NCBI GenBank assembly: GCA_022606425.2
Contig: JAHDVF020000215.1
Coordinates: forward strand, 744,001 to 808,000
Origin: Lepidostoma basale
Taxonomy: Eukaryota; Arthropoda; Insecta; Trichoptera; Lepidostomatidae
Direction of reading: 5' to 3'
Length of the DNA stretch: 64,000 nt
Position 1 is the first letter of the stretch, and each line of letters opens with the position of its first letter. The notes below the pieces were generated by a model. That model saw only the letters and a list, made by a program, of their open reading frames with translations, did not search any database and was not told the origin of the DNA. Both the position numbers and the translations under genes were made by a program. Shown here one piece after another: positions 45,501 to 45,954 of this stretch.

Positions 45501-45954
45501 AGATAATTGTTTAAATATAATTTCGGGCATATGAGCGCCACGGTTAGTTCGAATGAAGCGCAATCGTGAAGTCCAATTTTCGACACCATTATTGAGCAAC
45601 TGGGTGACTGGCTAAACGTACTGACTACAAATCAACTGTCAACTGTCAAATTGACAGTCTGTAGAAACAATGTTGCCATTTTAAAAACCAAACACCCTAT
45701 ATTATTGCTGAGGTGGCTGAGAAAACATGGTACAATCTAAAATATTTCAGAACTCCGTGTCTGCGATAAAAATTAAAACAGAACTCACCTGCTGGCTCTT
45801 CAAACTTCTTGTGGACATCAAACTTAGTTTTGGTGATCTGCTTGTCGAATATTCCACGCCCGTCCTTCTTAACATCGGAGTAGTCTCCGTTCACAGTCGC
45901 AGCAAGCACATTATCCTCGAGGGGTGTCACGTCAACTTTCACTGAAGTCAACAT
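405..45954 (-). CDS. ACSS3: Acyl-CoA synthetase short-chain family member 3-like gene, 10 coding exons visible, 3' end beyond the left edge
   Basis: Members of this family activate short-chain acids (propionate, acetate) to acyl-CoA through an acyl-adenylate, usually in mitochondria. Ten exons on the minus strand join in frame through GT/AG sites to give 539 codons. Order: unusual acidic N-terminus (1-55), ACAS N-terminal domain (about 56-150), AMP-binding domain (about 150-539). Visible motifs are YTSGTT at 304-309 followed by KPKG at 311-314, [11 protein letters not shown] in exon 7, FVAGE in exon 8 and HWWQTETG at 453-460. The last motif and the [12 protein letters not shown] run after it match ACSS3 better than ACSS2. 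ACSS3 is usually near 690 residues, so about 140, including the hinge and catalytic lysine, lie off the left edge. Residue 310 is Asp where the P-loop normally has Gly. No mitochondrial presequence is obvious. Exon phases agree at every junction, so the model is firm; the start codon is less certain. Confidence 0.93.
609..833. mobile_element. Two RTE 3' ends in opposite orientation
   Basis: Positions 609-748 are a minus-strand 3' end and 755-833 a plus-strand 3' end with a clean (GTTA)n tail at 806-833. The two share CCCCGAAGGGGTAGGCAGA and its complement. They probably reflect two insertions or an inverted duplication in ACSS3 intron 9. Confidence 0.75.
847..1000 (-). CDS. ACSS3: ACSS3 exon 9
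   Basis: The exon encodes [20 protein letters not shown], then [12 protein letters not shown] and [18 protein letters not shown] is the adenine and acyl pocket motif. [12 protein letters not shown] is characteristic of ACSS3 rather than cytosolic acetyl-CoA synthetase. The acceptor is CTATAG and the donor GTAAGT. Confidence 0.95.
1125..1446. repeat. Palindromic MITE-like element with hammerhead-like motif in each arm
   Basis: Inverted arms lie at 1125-1221 and 1355-1446, with inner repeats of ACACACATTTGATAAT. Each arm contains TTCTAGAAGTTTTATT and a motif TTGATAATGCC, TTAGAAGG, GCGAAACATGTC. The last part resembles a degraded hammerhead core (CTGATGA changed to TTGATAA). Confidence 0.8.
1639..1798 (-). 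CDS. ACSS3: ACSS3 exon 8
   Basis: The exon encodes [20 protein letters not shown] and on to [17 protein letters not shown], matching the FTAPTAIRAI and FVAGERCD blocks of ACSS3. The acceptor is TTTTAG and the donor GTGAC in phase 0. Confidence 0.94.
2060..2460 (-). mobile_element. CR1/Jockey-like non-LTR retrotransposon 3' end
   Basis: The minus-strand frame holds [20 protein letters not shown] and then [10 protein letters not shown] and IDVFH, the conserved C-terminal block of CR1/Jockey-type ORF2. An A/T-rich 3' UTR with AATAAAG follows. It is related to the copies at 8640 and 61540. Confidence 0.75.
2510..2759. mobile_element. hAT-type MITE with TIRs and near-perfect 8-bp duplication
   Basis: Terminal inverted repeats of about 60 bp begin CAGTGGTGATACTC and end with its near complement. 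The flanking octamers are GTTATGAG (2502-2509) and CTTATGAG (2760-2767), 7 of 8 identical. The CAGTGG terminus and 8-bp duplication fit hAT. There is no coding capacity. Confidence 0.8.
2937..3165 (-). CDS. ACSS3: ACSS3 exon 7
   Basis: The exon encodes [20 protein letters not shown], then [20 protein letters not shown] and [20 protein letters not shown], ending TPDPGQYF. This is the most conserved ACSS3 core. The acceptor is GTCAG and its first two bases (AT) complete an Asp codon. The donor is GTAC. Confidence 0.95.
3270..3365 (+). mobile_element. Fragment of non-LTR element, same family as 12190-12605
   Basis: The plus frame reads [20 protein letters not shown], a common C-terminal end of CR1/Daphne-like ORFs, followed by TGTAACCTTATAACATGT as in the 12.6 kb copy. 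Confidence 0.55.
3472..3600 (+). mobile_element. tRNA-derived SINE (SINE1) fragment
   Basis: The 5' half has GACCTTCGTGG and a box B (GATTCGATTCCCGGCG), followed by the family body ending GTCTGATGTAGAATT. Box A is damaged by an AT insertion. Confidence 0.7.
3900..4413 (+). mobile_element. Non-autonomous element sharing the RTE 3' end and (GTTA)n tail, copy A
   Basis: The body contains repeated AACGGTGGATACGTG and ATTCGTGGAACATAAATT units, then GATGCCTATTGGTGGCGATG and a GC-rich segment. Its last ~55 bp match the autonomous RTE 3' end (CTTTCGGGGAGACGGCGTGA) and it closes with (GTTA)n. There is no reading frame. A fragment of SINE1 follows at 4412-4470. Confidence 0.8.
4805..5165. repeat. Diverged direct repeat pair
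   Basis: Segments at 4807-4900 and 5078-5160 share GATGACCTT, TTTAAATATAACT and AGTTATA, then ACACCC, a GA-rich block and ATGAAAAA. They are two old copies of one unclassified repeat, the second running into exon 6. Confidence 0.5.
5178..5386 (-). CDS. ACSS3: ACSS3 exon 6, carrying the 5' half of the P-loop
   Basis: The exon encodes [20 protein letters not shown] and on to [20 protein letters not shown] plus T and one base of the next codon. YTSGTT is the nucleotide-binding P-loop (core A3) of adenylate-forming enzymes. The donor is GTAAC. The split codon becomes GAT after joining to exon 7. Confidence 0.93.
5387..6444. other. ACSS3 intron 5: AT-rich, old repeat fragments only
   Basis: Most of this stretch is AT-rich with no convincing frame. 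Positions 5670-5725 carry a degraded hammerhead-like repeat (minus strand, GCAGCGAGCTGCCGAAAC). Positions 6110-6200 match the repeat family at 28.1 kb (TTTTTTCCACTT and TTTCGGCGTGTTCC). Confidence 0.5.
5673..5712 (-). ncRNA. Degraded hammerhead-like motif
   Basis: On the minus strand a perfect stem-loop GCAGCGAGCTGC leads into CGAAACCGGTC. The stem II, GAAA and GTC parts fit a hammerhead with a tiny helix III. The CTGANGA box is decayed (ACAAATA). Confidence 0.35.
6445..6541 (-). CDS. ACSS3: ACSS3 exon 5
   Basis: The exon encodes [20 protein letters not shown] and then [13 protein letters not shown], matching the GGFASKELSSRIDH-type region of ACSS3. The acceptor is ACAG and the donor GTAC. 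It is the shortest exon, 97 bp. Confidence 0.93.
6600..6905 (-). mobile_element. RTE-like retrotransposon C-terminal remnant
   Basis: Minus-strand frames read [14 protein letters not shown] and [16 protein letters not shown], then [15 protein letters not shown], a frequent lepidopteran RTE-like ORF terminus. Stops interrupt it. Confidence 0.55.
6906..7794. other. ACSS3 intron 4 stretch without recognised genes
   Basis: Short overlapping frames on both strands at 6986-7321 reflect a CT-rich tract (CCCTTCCCTCTACTC) and show no family resemblance. Positions 7300-7450 hold a GC-richer block of unknown nature. Confidence 0.4.
7795..7915 (+). repeat. Half copy of the hammerhead palindrome family found at 8230-8459
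   Basis: One arm of the palindrome: TTGTAACACCTGATGATG, GCGAAACAGCTGTCC and the downstream CACTTTCAGTGAATAAAA. Confidence 0.75.
7817..7852 (+). ncRNA. Hammerhead ribozyme-like motif
   Basis: CTGATGA, one extra T, stem II GCCAAC/GGTTAGC with a mismatch, GAAA, ACAGCTGT as minimal helix III, then the GTC triplet. Stem I pairs poorly, so activity is doubtful. Confidence 0.45.
7979..8123 (-). CDS. ACSS3: ACSS3 exon 4
   Basis: The exon encodes [19 protein letters not shown], then [20 protein letters not shown] and HSVVFG, the start of the AMP-binding domain. The acceptor is CTCAG and the donor GTAAT. It ends one base into a Gly codon. Confidence 0.94.
8294..8329 (-). ncRNA. Hammerhead ribozyme-like motif, left arm
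   Basis: Mirror copy on the minus strand: CTGATGA, T, stem II GCCAA/TTGGC (perfect 5 bp), GAAA, ACAGCTGTC. Confidence 0.5.
8359..8394 (+). ncRNA. Hammerhead ribozyme-like motif, right arm
   Basis: CTGATGA at 8359-8365, an extra T, stem II CCAAC/GTTGG, GAAA at 8383-8386, and ACAGCTGTC with the triplet GTC ending at 8394. Helix III is minimal, as in hammerhead variants linked to Penelope-like elements. Stem I is weak. Confidence 0.5.
8640..8995 (+). mobile_element. CR1/Jockey-like 3' end
   Basis: The frame reads [20 protein letters not shown] and [11 protein letters not shown], then the 3' UTR ends ATAAACTTATTTGATTTGAT. It is a 5'-truncated copy of the 61540-62035 family. Confidence 0.8.
8996..9240 (-). 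mobile_element. RTE-like fragment, same lineage as 59660-60060
   Basis: The minus frame reads [20 protein letters not shown], the block that matches KTLRTISGKTLRVCVRN at 59.9 kb. Frames are broken. Confidence 0.6.
9241..9900. other. ACSS3 intron 3 stretch with nothing recognised
   Basis: AT-rich unique-looking sequence with no long frame, no inverted repeat that I could see, and no match to other families in the window. Confidence 0.4.
9901..10390 (-). mobile_element. (GTTA)-tailed RTE copy, degraded
   Basis: The copy starts with TAACTAACTAACTATCAC (the tail in complement) and runs through the conserved FGHMER and KKV regions to the A-M-H-N block at 10350. Stops and frameshifts are frequent. 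Confidence 0.8.
10440..10690 (+). mobile_element. RTE-like 3' fragment
   Basis: Matches the 49440-50200 and 59660-60060 lineage (CCGAGGGAGACGATCC, AACAGCTGGGAGTCGA, ACAAGGCCTACACTAAGAGG). It ends in GAATAAGAAGCAG. Confidence 0.6.
10730..11190 (-). mobile_element. RTE-like ORF C-terminus, frameshifted
   Basis: Two minus frames together read [20 protein letters not shown], then EMWSYRRI and [12 protein letters not shown], followed in another frame by [20 protein letters not shown] and [11 protein letters not shown]. This is the usual RTE endonuclease-RT tail. One frameshift sits near 10985. Confidence 0.8.
11362..11506 (-). CDS. ACSS3: ACSS3 exon 3
   Basis: The exon encodes [15 protein letters not shown], the conserved ACS signature (compare LNICYNAIDRHV in ACSS3 proteins), and runs to TYSELQDS. 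The acceptor is ACAG and the donor GTAAGT, ending in phase 0. Confidence 0.93.
11612..11700 (-). mobile_element. (GTTA)-tailed RTE 3' end, short copy
   Basis: AACTAACCATCAAACCGG followed by TCTCCGAAGGAGCAGGCGAG and the cysteine-rich C-terminus region in complement. Confidence 0.65.
11850..12135 (+). mobile_element. Non-autonomous RTE-tail element, copy C (degraded)
   Basis: Shares GACATGTGCACCATAAAAAA, GATGCCTATTGGTGACGACG and the RTE-like terminus CTACCCCTTCGGAAAACCGC with copies at 3900 and 46455. The tail has mutated to GATAGTTAG. Confidence 0.7.
12190..12605 (+). mobile_element. CR1/Daphne-like non-LTR C-terminus
   Basis: The frame reads [20 protein letters not shown] and then [20 protein letters not shown], matching the ILQNKALR...LNILS block of this class. 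After stops it continues toward TGTAACCTTG at 12593. Confidence 0.65.
12660..13207 (+). mobile_element. RTE-like ORF C-terminus with (GAA)n tail
   Basis: Reads [20 protein letters not shown], then [18 protein letters not shown] and [18 protein letters not shown]. An in-frame stop near 12955 separates this from [10 protein letters not shown] and [11 protein letters not shown] in the next frame. It ends in (GAA)n at 13183-13203. Its sister copy is at 62757-63660. Confidence 0.85.
13705..14223. mobile_element. (GTTA)-tailed RTE pair, head to head
   Basis: A short minus-strand 3' end (13705-13772, AACTAACTAACCAACATAC) abuts a plus-strand copy (13773-14223). The latter encodes [20 protein letters not shown], then [20 protein letters not shown] and [15 protein letters not shown], and is broken by a stop near 13823. 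Confidence 0.8.
14238..14345 (-). mobile_element. RTE 3' fragment
   Basis: CTTTCCTGACATACTTACCT and GTCGACTTCTCCGACTCCTC in complement match the (GTTA)-tailed family. It starts after a (TTG)n run. Confidence 0.55.
14425..14610 (-). mobile_element. tRNA-derived SINE1
   Basis: In complement: tRNA-like head with GTGGTTAAGTGGCAAGAG (box A region) and a box B-like GGTTCAATTCCCGGCG, then GTGTGATTGTCACACTATC and TAGCTACCTTATCACC. Flanks were not resolved. Confidence 0.8.
14620..15060 (-). mobile_element. RTE-like fragment
   Basis: The minus frame reads [20 protein letters not shown] and later [20 protein letters not shown], a decayed RTE-like C-terminus related to 27255-27500 (CCTGGAATGATGA is shared). 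Confidence 0.55.
15080..15260 (+). repeat. Half copy of the TTCTAGAAG palindrome family
   Basis: Contains ACCTTAGCAAGGCGAAACAT, AAAACTTCTAGAAAATGG and GTTTTTATTCGTTATT, the right arm of the element at 1125-1446. The stem GCCTT/AAGGC is closer to intact here. Confidence 0.65.
15490..15545 (+). ncRNA. Hammerhead-like motif, GGCAGC subfamily
   Basis: CCAGAAGA, T, GGCAG/CTGTC stem, GAAA, CCGATC. The CTGANGA box has one change and the triplet reads ATC. Related decayed copies lie near 5690, 18550 and 43410. Confidence 0.35.
15546..16065. other. Intron 2 stretch with nothing recognised
   Basis: AT-rich, no long frame and no family resemblance visible. Confidence 0.4.
16070..16200 (-). mobile_element. 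(GTTA)-tailed RTE 3' end fragment
   Basis: CGCTGTTTCTCCAGAAGGTA and CATTCATATAGCGAGTCATA in complement match the terminal coding part of the family. Confidence 0.65.
16293..16411. repeat. Inverted repeat with hammerhead-like centre
   Basis: Arms ACTTCCACTTTTGTTTTTAT and its near complement flank ACTGGTCAG, GATGCTAGCGAG and CTGGCGAAACCAGTC. The same repeat occurs at 25570-25690 and 43110-43200. Confidence 0.6.
16498..16630 (-). mobile_element. (GTTA)-tailed RTE 3' end fragment
   Basis: AACTAACTAAATAATAAAG then CGCCGGAGGGATAGAC and ATTCATACATCGTAACATGC in complement. Confidence 0.65.
16628..16830. repeat. Imperfect (AAT)n microsatellite
   Basis: About 200 bp dominated by AATAATAAT with interruptions such as GTAATAATAAAAAT. 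Confidence 0.85.
17095..17195 (-). mobile_element. SINE1 head fragment
   Basis: In complement: CTTCGTGGCCGAGTGGAGAG (box A) and GTTCGATTCCCGGCGATG (box B). Confidence 0.75.
17640..17935. repeat. Diverged copy of the TTCTAGAAG palindrome family
   Basis: Inverted arms with CTTGAACAATGGTGTAAAAC, GTATTCTAGAAGTTTTAT and the complement AAAACTTCTAGAAAACTG, then CATTCGTATTAATGATTT. The insertion at 17835-17865 is private to this copy. Confidence 0.7.
17950..18240. repeat. Deletion derivative of the CCATGG palindrome family
   Basis: Carries TTTCACCCATGGTGGGTGAT, CAATAGAGACGAAGATGCAA and GAAGGCTATCGCCATTAGCG but lacks the ~330-bp middle seen at 50585-50930. Confidence 0.7.
18290..18512 (+). mobile_element. 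(GTTA)-tailed RTE remnant
   Basis: AGAATCACTGCGTTAGTTTT, CATATGGAACGTATGAATGA and GAGTACGAAGTCGCGGGCGA correspond to the [12 protein letters not shown] and GVRSRGRPR blocks, heavily mutated. Confidence 0.65.
18580..19320. other. Intron 2 stretch with nothing recognised
   Basis: AT-rich with an A-run at 18951-18963. A decayed GGCAGC-type hammerhead-like repeat lies just upstream, at 18536-18575. Confidence 0.4.
19323..19380 (+). mobile_element. SINE2 head fragment
   Basis: ACCGGGTGGTGGTCTAGGGC and AATGTTTGGCTC match the tRNA-like head of SINE2 (30310-30515, 55495-55608). Confidence 0.6.
19409..19560 (+). mobile_element. pogo/Tigger-like terminal fragment
   Basis: Begins CAGTGGAACCCCGGTAATCC, the usual opening of pogo/Tigger-group inverted repeats, and repeats GTAATCCGACAAA downstream. 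No other end or transposase was found. Confidence 0.5.
19780..21064 (-). mobile_element. Complete mariner element with TIRs and TA duplication
   Basis: The 1285-bp element opens TTAGGTCCTTACATATAAAA and closes with the complement of TTAGGTCCTTACATATGAAA. The inverted repeats are about 33 bp with few mismatches. TA flanks it on both sides (19778-19779 and 21065-21066). It holds one transposase pseudogene. Intact ends in the middle of ACSS3 intron 2 suggest a fairly recent insertion. Confidence 0.95.
19855..20875 (-). pseudogene. mariner transposase, inactivated
   Basis: The frame opens at [20 protein letters not shown] with the N-terminal HTH region, the linker motif RWVPHELSE and the DD34D domain. 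Catalytic Asp 1 is in TCDEKW. The second position reads LHNNARPH, where mariners have LHDNARPH, so this Asp is now Asn. The third is in [12 protein letters not shown]. After LDNFLQGK a one-base deletion near 20000 shifts the frame; the other frame then holds the normal C-terminus ([14 protein letters not shown]) to the stop near 19857. Length is otherwise typical (about 340 residues). Two independent lesions make it non-functional. Confidence 0.93.
21067..21590. other. Intron 2 stretch next to exon 2, nothing recognised
   Basis: AT-rich, with an (AATAAA)-like run at 21170-21190. No frame or repeat family is recognisable. Confidence 0.4.
21597..21762 (-). CDS. ACSS3: ACSS3 exon 2
   Basis: The exon encodes [18 protein letters not shown] and on to EPFTKW, the acetyl-CoA synthetase N-terminal domain. 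Key landmarks are the FW pair (EAFWSEVG) and W-KPWDKI. The acceptor is CCAG and the donor GTACGT. Two bases of a Trp codon are left for exon 3. Confidence 0.92.
21764..22185. other. Intron 1 stretch next to exon 2, nothing recognised
   Basis: AT-rich unique-looking sequence without coding or structural signal that I can see. Confidence 0.4.
22190..22930 (-). mobile_element. (GTTA)-tailed RTE copy
   Basis: From the tail complement (CTAACTAACTAACCATCACG) inward. The upstream frame reads [20 protein letters not shown], then [20 protein letters not shown] and [20 protein letters not shown]. The C-terminal part has lost about 90 bp (the cysteine-rich end) and carries frameshifts. Confidence 0.88.
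23262..23397 (+). mobile_element. RTE-like 3' end fragment
   Basis: AGTTGAAGAGAGTTGCCGAG, GACCGAGCGGAGTGGAAAAG then GATTGAGACCGGAGAAGAA: the A-E-L-K-R-V-A-(E/G)-D-R-A-E-W-K-R terminus of the 10730-11190 family. Confidence 0.7.
23522..23760 (-). mobile_element. (GTTA)-tailed RTE remnant
   Basis: AACTAAGTAACTAATCATTA then GTCGATTTCTCCGACCCCTC and GTTTACGTCGTTTACATATA in complement. An internal deletion removed about 70 bp. Confidence 0.7.
24376..24657. repeat. 15-bp minisatellite
   Basis: About 19 imperfect copies of ATAGAAATGTCTTAT. The unit length keeps frames open on both strands, giving spurious repeats of SYIEM and FLYKT. Variants occur (TACCTTAT, TATCTTGT). Confidence 0.95.
25040..25173 (-). 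mobile_element. Severely 5'-truncated (GTTA)-tailed RTE with 13-bp duplication
   Basis: A 134-bp insertion: tail complement (TAACTAACTAACTAACTAAC) plus the last ~110 bp of the element. The same 13-mer GGTTTGAAAAAAC flanks both sides (25027-25039 and 25174-25186), a clear target-site duplication. Confidence 0.93.
25187..26880. other. Intron 1 stretch with mostly unrecognised sequence
   Basis: AT-rich. The one family I can place is at 25560-25690 (CAGTCTGTCGATGCAAGGGA, TGGCAAAACTTGTCGCTGAC, AAAGTGAAAGTAGTT), a relative of 16293-16411 with a decayed hammerhead-like core. The rest shows no genes. Confidence 0.4.
26880..27195 (-). repeat. Copy of the 50585-50930 repeat
   Basis: ATGGCGCTAGTGTAGATTGA, TAACCCAACATATGACAGGT and CTCTATTGAGATACAATTAA in complement match the GACCTGTCATTGGTTGGGTT family. 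It is diverged. Confidence 0.6.
27255..27500 (-). mobile_element. RTE-like fragment
   Basis: The minus frame reads [20 protein letters not shown], then [10 protein letters not shown], the usual RTE C-terminal block, ending in a (TTC)n run that reads (GAA)n on the element strand. Confidence 0.65.
27620..27800 (+). mobile_element. tRNA-derived SINE1
   Basis: Head ACGACCTTCGTGGCAGACTG with box A, a damaged box B (GGCTACGGTTCGCGGCG), then GTGATTGTCACACTGTC, TAAAATTCACGTGATAATAA and TTAGCTACCTATT. Confidence 0.8.
28085..28130 (-). ncRNA. Hammerhead ribozyme-like motif
   Basis: On the minus strand TTCTCG and CGAGAA form stem I, enclosing ATGATGA, a short stem-loop AAG/CTT, CGAAACATG and the triplet position GCC. 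The triplet has lost its U, so cleavage is unlikely. Confidence 0.4.
28468..28515 (+). ncRNA. Hammerhead ribozyme-like motif, decayed
   Basis: TTCTCTCG and CGAGAAAAA form stem I around TTGATGT, AGG/CCT stem-loop, TTTAAACGCGTC. The GTC triplet is kept but GAAA has become TAAA. Confidence 0.35.
29180..29713. repeat. CCATGG palindrome family, long copy
   Basis: Body GACCTGTCATTGGTTGAGTT, TACGCCATCTATGTAGATTT, GAAGGCTATCGCCATTAGCG, then a palindrome with arms 29535-29624 and 29626-29713 of about 89 bp and one central base. The arms contain TATACTTATACTTGTATAC and TTTCACCCATGGTGGGT. Confidence 0.88.
29938..30700 (-). mobile_element. (GTTA)-tailed RTE copy interrupted by SINE2
   Basis: From ACTAACTAACCATCACGCCA to the block [20 protein letters not shown] near 30620. 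SINE2 is inserted at about 30310-30515, splitting the V-E-M-R-S-L-R region from the downstream part. Confidence 0.85.
30310..30515 (-). mobile_element. tRNA-derived SINE2
   Basis: In complement: GGTGGTGGTCTAGGGGATAG (box A), GACATGGGTTCAAGCCTGG (box B), then ACGACCAGATTCC, AATAATGAGC and an A-rich end. It lies inside an RTE copy. Confidence 0.75.
30732..30856. repeat. 43-bp tandem repeat, three copies
   Basis: Units start at 30732, 30775 and 30818 with ACGCGTTCACACAAAACG then TTTATCTATGGGACGCTATT. Copies 2 and 3 are identical over their shared length; copy 1 differs by one base (ACGCATTC). Confidence 0.95.
31140..31690 (+). mobile_element. RTE-like retrotransposon remnant
   Basis: Reads [20 protein letters not shown] near 31170, then [15 protein letters not shown] and [20 protein letters not shown]. 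It ends CAAACCAATCCCAGGATTG. An internal deletion of ~100 bp near 31360 joins I-K-T-Y-I to RRLLGIS. Its sister copy is at 34500-35000. Confidence 0.8.
31700..32105 (+). mobile_element. CR1/Jockey-like C-terminal fragment
   Basis: The frame reads [20 protein letters not shown], then [20 protein letters not shown] and, past one stop, [20 protein letters not shown], the classic CR1 C-terminal block. It runs into a SINE1 3' end at 32108-32190. Confidence 0.8.
32365..32862 (+). mobile_element. PIF/Harbinger-like non-autonomous element
   Basis: Ends AAAGGTGGTGATAGACG and the complement of AAAGTGGGTGATAGACG form TIRs; subterminal regions are also imperfectly inverted. The first 97 bp are perfectly duplicated in tandem. 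An ATG at 32568 opens [20 protein letters not shown] and a run of Arg/Lys, which resembles the N-terminus of Harbinger transposases but stops after 50 codons. The expected 3-bp duplication could not be fixed. Confidence 0.6.
32990..34085. repeat. Hammerhead palindrome copy split by an RTE insertion
   Basis: Left part 32990-33044 and right part 33945-34085 are the two arms of an 8230-type palindrome. The minus-strand left arm keeps CTGATAATGCTAA and TTAGCAAAACAACTGTC. The right arm reads TTGACAATGCTAACAGC. Confidence 0.7.
33045..33944 (+). mobile_element. Best (GTTA)-tailed RTE copy, 5'-truncated, with 11-bp duplication
   Basis: A 900-bp insertion flanked by AGGTATTACGA at 33034-33044 and 33945-33955. 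It carries the end of the reverse transcriptase ([14 protein letters not shown], a YADD variant), [48 protein letters not shown] and ends SAYPSGETA followed by (GTTA)n. The stop sits within about 10 bp of the tail, so almost no 3' UTR exists. One frameshift near 33425 splits the frame. Confidence 0.93.
34500..35000 (-). mobile_element. RTE-like ORF C-terminus
   Basis: A continuous 148-codon frame reads [20 protein letters not shown], then [40 protein letters not shown] and [20 protein letters not shown]. The end GGTTTCAATCCTGTGATTGG is followed by a (TTC)-rich tail in complement. Confidence 0.88.
35001..35598. other. Intron 1 stretch with nothing recognised
   Basis: AT-rich, no frame above background and no recognisable repeat. 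Confidence 0.4.
35600..35960 (-). mobile_element. Old (GTTA)-family RTE remnant
   Basis: AAACGCACGTCGATTCTTTC, CATTCACATCGTTAACGTAT and TTTCATATGTCCAAAACAAC in complement align with the W-F-G-H-M-E-R and V-N-D-V regions, with many indels. Confidence 0.6.
36065..37041. mobile_element. hAT-like non-autonomous element, reference copy
   Basis: Ends CAAAGGTTCCCAAAGTAG and the complement of AGATTCCCAAACATTTTTGA. The termini hold CCCCCTGG-rich blocks. It lacks coding capacity. It shows the empty state of the sites that carry insertions in the 46375-49212 copy. Its middle is bounded by inverted repeats at 36279-36307 and 36610-36637. I could not fix an 8-bp duplication. Confidence 0.65.
37042..37570. 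other. Intron 1 stretch with nothing recognised
   Basis: AT-rich sequence between two DNA transposons, without frame or family match. Confidence 0.4.
37570..38875 (-). mobile_element. Tc1/mariner-superfamily element, degraded, TIRs retained
   Basis: Subterminal inverted repeats GGGCAAAACAGATAGTGCAG (37579) and the complement of GGCAAAACAGACAGTGCAGT (38870) bound it. Minus-strand fragments of a transposase lie inside: [20 protein letters not shown] with VNKQNFQY at 38230-38390, [20 protein letters not shown] near 38000 and [20 protein letters not shown] near 37880. This is the DDE/D family with a FQxDGAxxHTA motif. Frameshifts and deletions are many. Confidence 0.8.
38876..39084. other. Short spacer with a CCCGCCGG hairpin-like pair
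   Basis: CCCGCCGGAGCTTCATTATC and GATAAAGCTCTGCCGGG face each other at about 38963 and 39010, forming a loose inverted repeat of unknown origin. Confidence 0.4.
39085..39320 (+). mobile_element. tRNA-derived SINE1, full length with (AAT)n end
   Basis: Head CGACCATCGTGGCCGAGTGG (box A), GGGTTCGATTCCCGGCC (box B), body GTGATTGTCACACTGTC and CTAGCTTTCTATCGCG, tail CTCGTGCTGTAATG, AGAGCGATTCAACGA then (AAT)n. Confidence 0.88.
39405..39512 (+). mobile_element. (GTTA)-family RTE remnant
   Basis: GTGACCCAATTAAATCAATC and CTACACTTTCGAAAACGATG correspond to H-D-Q-I-N-Q and the terminal block; the rest is decayed. Confidence 0.5.
39843..40160 (+). repeat. Unclassified interspersed repeat with conserved 3' block
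   Basis: Contains AGAGGACCCGACGTCGTCCT and TCGCCCAGCCGTTTAGGAGG, phrases I know as frequent in insect genome repeats, ending GTTCAACTATATATATG. Class uncertain. Confidence 0.45.
40256..40480 (+). pseudogene. Transposase fragment, Tc1/mariner superfamily
   Basis: The frame reads [20 protein letters not shown] then [18 protein letters not shown] holds the first catalytic Asp. It is the same family as 37570-38875, on the other strand, with no terminal repeats found. Confidence 0.8.
40967..41711. mobile_element. hAT-type non-autonomous element with exact 8-bp duplication
   Basis: 745 bp opening CAGGGATGGCAAACCTTTTT and closing with ATAGGTTTGCCATCCCTG. CTCTAGGC occurs immediately outside both ends (40959-40966 and 41712-41719). 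There is no transposase frame. This is a textbook hAT signature. Confidence 0.95.
42488..42532 (-). ncRNA. Hammerhead ribozyme, mirror copy
   Basis: The same 45 nt on the opposite strand: stem I TGTATCA/TGATATG, CTGAAGA, stem II GGAC/GTCC, GAAA, CATGTC. The two copies point away from the palindrome centre. Confidence 0.65.
42627..42671 (+). ncRNA. Hammerhead ribozyme, best candidate
   Basis: Stem I TGTATCA pairs with TGATATG (seven positions, one G-U). The core is CTGAAGA (42634-42640), an extra A, stem II GGAC/GTCC with loop CGGTT, GAAA (42655-42658), and CATGTC with predicted cleavage after C42664. Helix III is only ACATGT, which suits cleavage as a dimer, as described for hammerhead variants in Penelope-like elements. 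Confidence 0.65.
43115..43200 (+). repeat. Relative of the 16293-16411 repeat
   Basis: GTGGAACTACTTAAAAAAAC, TTCATTATTATTTAAATGAA and CATCAAAAGATTTCAGTAAA match the downstream side of the 16.3 and 25.6 kb copies. Confidence 0.55.
43440..43795. repeat. Half copy of the 45056-45703 palindromic element
   Basis: Shares AAGGGTGTTTTTTTAGAGGT, CATGAGCGCCACGGTTAGTT and AACTGGGTGACTGGCTAAAC. Its right end is cut where a 42-kb-type repeat begins (43787). Confidence 0.75.
43785..43911 (-). repeat. Third copy of the 42.5-kb palindrome centre, with truncated hammerhead
   Basis: Contains the CTGAAGA core, GGAC/GTCC stem and GAAAC on the minus strand, but stem I 3' and the triplet are lost (ACATTG). The 92-bp centre follows almost unchanged. 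Confidence 0.75.
44110..44585 (+). mobile_element. RTE-like ORF C-terminus with (AAGT)n tail
   Basis: Reads [20 protein letters not shown] and [14 protein letters not shown], then after a stop [20 protein letters not shown] and [19 protein letters not shown]. It ends GTAAGTAAGTAAGTATG. Confidence 0.82.
44585..44680 (-). mobile_element. SINE1 body fragment
   Basis: In complement: GTGATTGTTACACTGTC, AGAATTCACGTGACAGTAAG and TACCTATCTATCATATGTCA. The tRNA head is absent. Confidence 0.7.
44877..44910 (+). ncRNA. Hammerhead-like motif, decayed
   Basis: CTGATAA, A, GGGC/GTCC stem with loop TTCTAT, GAAAC, ATGTT. One core base is changed (G8 to A) and the triplet is GTT. Confidence 0.35.
45056..45703. 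repeat. Palindromic MITE beside exon 1
   Basis: Ends GGGATGTTTTTTTTTTAGAA and the complement of AGGGTGTTTGGTTTTTAAAA. Arms of about 260 bp carry GGCAACATTGTTTCTACAGA and the GAGCGCCACGGTTAG / CTAGCCGTGGCGCTC pair. TAT borders each side, consistent with TA insertion. It ends 85 bp from the exon 1 donor. Confidence 0.85.
45789..45954 (-). CDS. ACSS3: ACSS3 exon 1 (first visible coding exon)
   Basis: This exon encodes [19 protein letters not shown] and on to EEPA, then donates one base to the next codon at a GTGAG donor. The start chosen is the ATG at 45954; the frame stays open upstream through TTG codons. A possible acceptor (CGCAG) lies just upstream, with its first exon base at 45964, so this could be an internal exon of a longer transcript. 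The acidic N-terminus does not resemble a mitochondrial targeting peptide. Assignment to this gene rests on phase agreement with exon 2 and on the aligned FEEPADLI join. Confidence 0.75.
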
